This document shows positions 62,742 to 64,000 of a DNA stretch of 64,000 nucleotides, one piece after another. Made by a program: the position numbers and the translations under genes. The stretch's first letter is position 1, and each line of letters opens with the position of its first letter. The DNA comes from Thermoguttaceae bacterium. Lineage in GTDB: Bacteria; Planctomycetota; Planctomycetia; Pirellulales; Thermoguttaceae. A model generated the notes under the pieces. It was not told where the DNA came from and searched no databases. It saw only the letters and a program-made list of their open reading frames with translations. The stretch is taken from contig JAFSMO010000074.1 of the NCBI GenBank assembly GCA_017447865.1, forward strand, positions 62,001 to 126,000. The letters run 5' to 3'.

Positions 62742-62894
62742 TTTTTTCTTCTTTCTCACTTGGGTGCGGGGGTGACGCGCAAAAAACAGAATTTAATTCA
62801 TTTTACTCTTTTTTCGCCAAAGAACAAGGGGGTAGAACGAAAAACTCCTCAAATCCCGTGTACGCGAGAATCCGTCCCTCCGGGAACGCCCAAG

Positions 62895-63147
62895 GCCGCT
62901 ACAGGCCCCGCGGATCAGGCGGATGGGGCGGATTACGAAGAAGCCTCCCCTGAAAGGGGAGGTGGCCCGAAGGGCCGGAGGGGTTCCGATGCGGGGGAAA
63001 ATCCATCCTTTGGCCTGAACCCCCCAGCCTCACGTCGCTCGGCAGCCCCCCTTTCAGGGGGGCCTTTAATAAAAATCAATTTTTCTTTATTTAAAATCCG
63101 CCCACATCCGCCCGATCCGCCCAATCCGCGGGGCCTATAATCGCTGG
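62895..63147. repeat. Family II arms enclosing family I copy R6
   Basis: The left arm (62895-62935, CAGGCCCCGCGGATCAGGCGG...) and right arm (63096-63147, ATCCGCCC repeats then GCGGGGCCTATAATCGC) are reverse complements of one another and match the outer arms at 61545. Between them lies the complete family I copy at 62943-63064. Both lie in the divergent gap between map and thyX. Confidence 0.75.
62943..63064 (+). repeat. Family I intergenic repeat, copy R6
   Basis: A end first, GGCCC/GGGCC stem, long-range GGGGTTC/GAACCCC pair and B end. The B-loop reads CAGCCTCACGTCGCTCGGC, differing at three positions from R5. Confidence 0.88.
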
Positions 63148-63220
63148 AGCTTATAGCGGGTTGGACGTGAACCTTGAGCTGGACCTCTTCAAGTTGGCGG
63201 AAGAGTCAGGGGGCGCCCCC

Positions 63221-63248
63221 TTTACAAAACCCGAAAATCGTTTATACT
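63221..63248 (+). promoter_or_regulatory. Promoter of thyX
   Basis: TTTACA (63221-63226) and TATACT (63243-63248) with a 16-bp spacer, about 50 bp before the start codon. Confidence 0.7.
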
Positions 63249-63298
63249 TCTATGTGACGGTAAATTTTCGTTTCGATTCTTTAACCCAAACTGACAAA

Positions 63299-64000
63299 AT
63301 GCCCAGTAATTCCGAAGTCCTTGAGTCCCTGCGCTGGAAAAAGTTCCCCGTTTTGAACGATGGTTTCGTCACGCTCGTCGATTGCATGGGAGACGACGCG
63401 GCAATCGTCCAGGCTGCCCGTACCAGTTACGGAGACGGCACGCGCCGGGTTTCCGACGACCGGACGCTCATCCGCTACCTGCTCCGCCACCGCCACACCA
63501 CGCCGTTCGAAATGGCCGAGGTGAAACTGATGGTCCGCGTCCCGATGGACTGCTGGCGGCAGTGGATCCGGCACCGGACCGCCTCGGTGAACGAATATTC
63601 GACGCGGTATTCCATCGCCATTGACTCGATGCAGACCACGGCCCCCGACGCGTGGCGGATCCAGGCGACCTCGAACCGCCAGGGAAGCGACGGTTTTCTC
63701 CCGGAGGACCAGGGCGCCGGGCTGACGGAACTGGAGACGCAGTTCCAACAGACCGCCCGCGACTGCTACCAGCGCCGCCTCGAGCTGGGGATCGCCCGGG
63801 AGCAGGCCCGAAAAGACCTTCCGCTTTCCACGTACACCGAGGCATATTGGAAGTGCGACCTGCACAATCTGCTGCACTTTTTGGCGCTCCGGATGGAAAG
63901 CCACGCGCAGGAAGAGATCCGGAAGTATGCGACCGTGATCGGCGAAGAGATCATCCGCCCGCTGTTCCCGCTGACGTGGCAGGCGTTTCTGGACTACACG
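63299..64000 (+). CDS. thyX: Flavin-dependent thymidylate synthase ThyX (cut by window edge)
   Basis: An open frame from ATG at 63299 to the window end gives 234 residues without a stop. RHRTASVNEYSTRY is the ThyX signature (RHRxxSxNExSxRY), with the flavin-binding and dUMP-binding residues; RHRHTTPFEMAEVKLMVRVP precedes it. It makes dTMP from dUMP using FADH2 and methylenetetrahydrofolate, the alternative to ThyA. About 10-60 residues are expected beyond the edge. It diverges from map. Confidence 0.93.
   Translation, partial: MPSNSEVLESLRWKKFPVLNDGFVTLVDCMGDDAAIVQAARTSYGDGTRRVSDDRTLIRYLLRHRHTTPFEMAEVKLMVRVPMDCWRQWIRHRTASVNEYSTRYSIAIDSMQTTAPDAWRIQATSNRQGSDGFLPEDQGAGLTELETQFQQTARDCYQRRLELGIAREQARKDLPLSTYTEAYWKCDLHNLLHFLALRMESHAQEEIRKYATVIGEEIIRPLFPLTWQAFLDYT

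Overview
The window looks like a chromosomal segment of a planctomycete, probably a carbohydrate-feeding gut or rumen type. The lineage call rests on several planctomycete-typical proteins together: a DUF1559 prepilin-like protein (44582-45613), a cysteine-rich YTV-motif repeat protein (11537-13726), a DUF1598-type protein (18333-19697), a TIGR03009-type protein (58222-59046), a DUF1080 protein (7075-7797) and several exported Gfo/Idh/MocA proteins. Much of the accessory coding capacity is exported glycan-active enzymes: a heparinase II/III-like lyase, GH109-, CE15-, GH-A-clan- and DUF4091/GH123-like proteins, and a 1052-residue two-domain glycosidase-like protein. The genus cannot be named from sequence reading alone.

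Layout. Positions 1-6850 are the integrase-side end of an integrative element seated in the 3' end of a tRNA-Lys(CTT) gene (6820-6892, minus). It carries two unknown proteins, an excisionase-like HTH protein, a TOPRIM primase-like protein, a RecA-fold (RepA-like) ATPase and a tyrosine recombinase; its other end lies left of the window. Positions 7-11.5 kb hold three exported proteins (DUF1080, metallo-beta-lactamase fold, heparinase-like). Positions 11.5-21.2 kb hold the YTV protein, gyrB, a UbiA-family prenyltransferase, the DUF1598 protein and a GH109-type enzyme.

Positions 21.3-28.1 kb form a tight eight-gene minus-strand run starting at dnaN: dnaN, dciA, rmlB, rmlA, an RmlC-like epimerase, a glycosyltransferase, a CBM9-like protein and a BASS transporter. 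It places the sliding clamp at the head of a nucleotide-sugar/glycosylation operon. An AT-rich gap lies upstream of dnaN. Positions 28.7-45.6 kb hold a C_GCAxxG_C_C-type protein, a CE15-like esterase, metK, a GH-A glycosidase, an oxidoreductase, a 1441-residue TPR protein, metG, an aminotransferase and the DUF1559 protein. Positions 45.8-64 kb hold the giant glycosidase-like protein, a HEAT-repeat protein, an oxidoreductase, hemE, a DUF4091 protein, a coiled-coil/HAD pair, the TIGR03009 protein, an FNT channel, a Flp-like pilin, a ROK kinase, map and the start of thyX.

The most distinctive non-coding signal is a set of dispersed intergenic palindromic repeats. Family I is about 123 bp, with six copies, and the stems of its internal hairpin change in a compensatory way between copies. 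Family II consists of long GC-rich (ATCCGCC)n-type inverted arms. In one locus these arms enclose a 34-bp AT-rich inverted repeat (61545-61885) and in another they enclose a family I copy (62895-63147). Other points worth checking are the structured leader of the pilin mRNA, a hairpin in the metK leader and the iteron-like repeats of the element.
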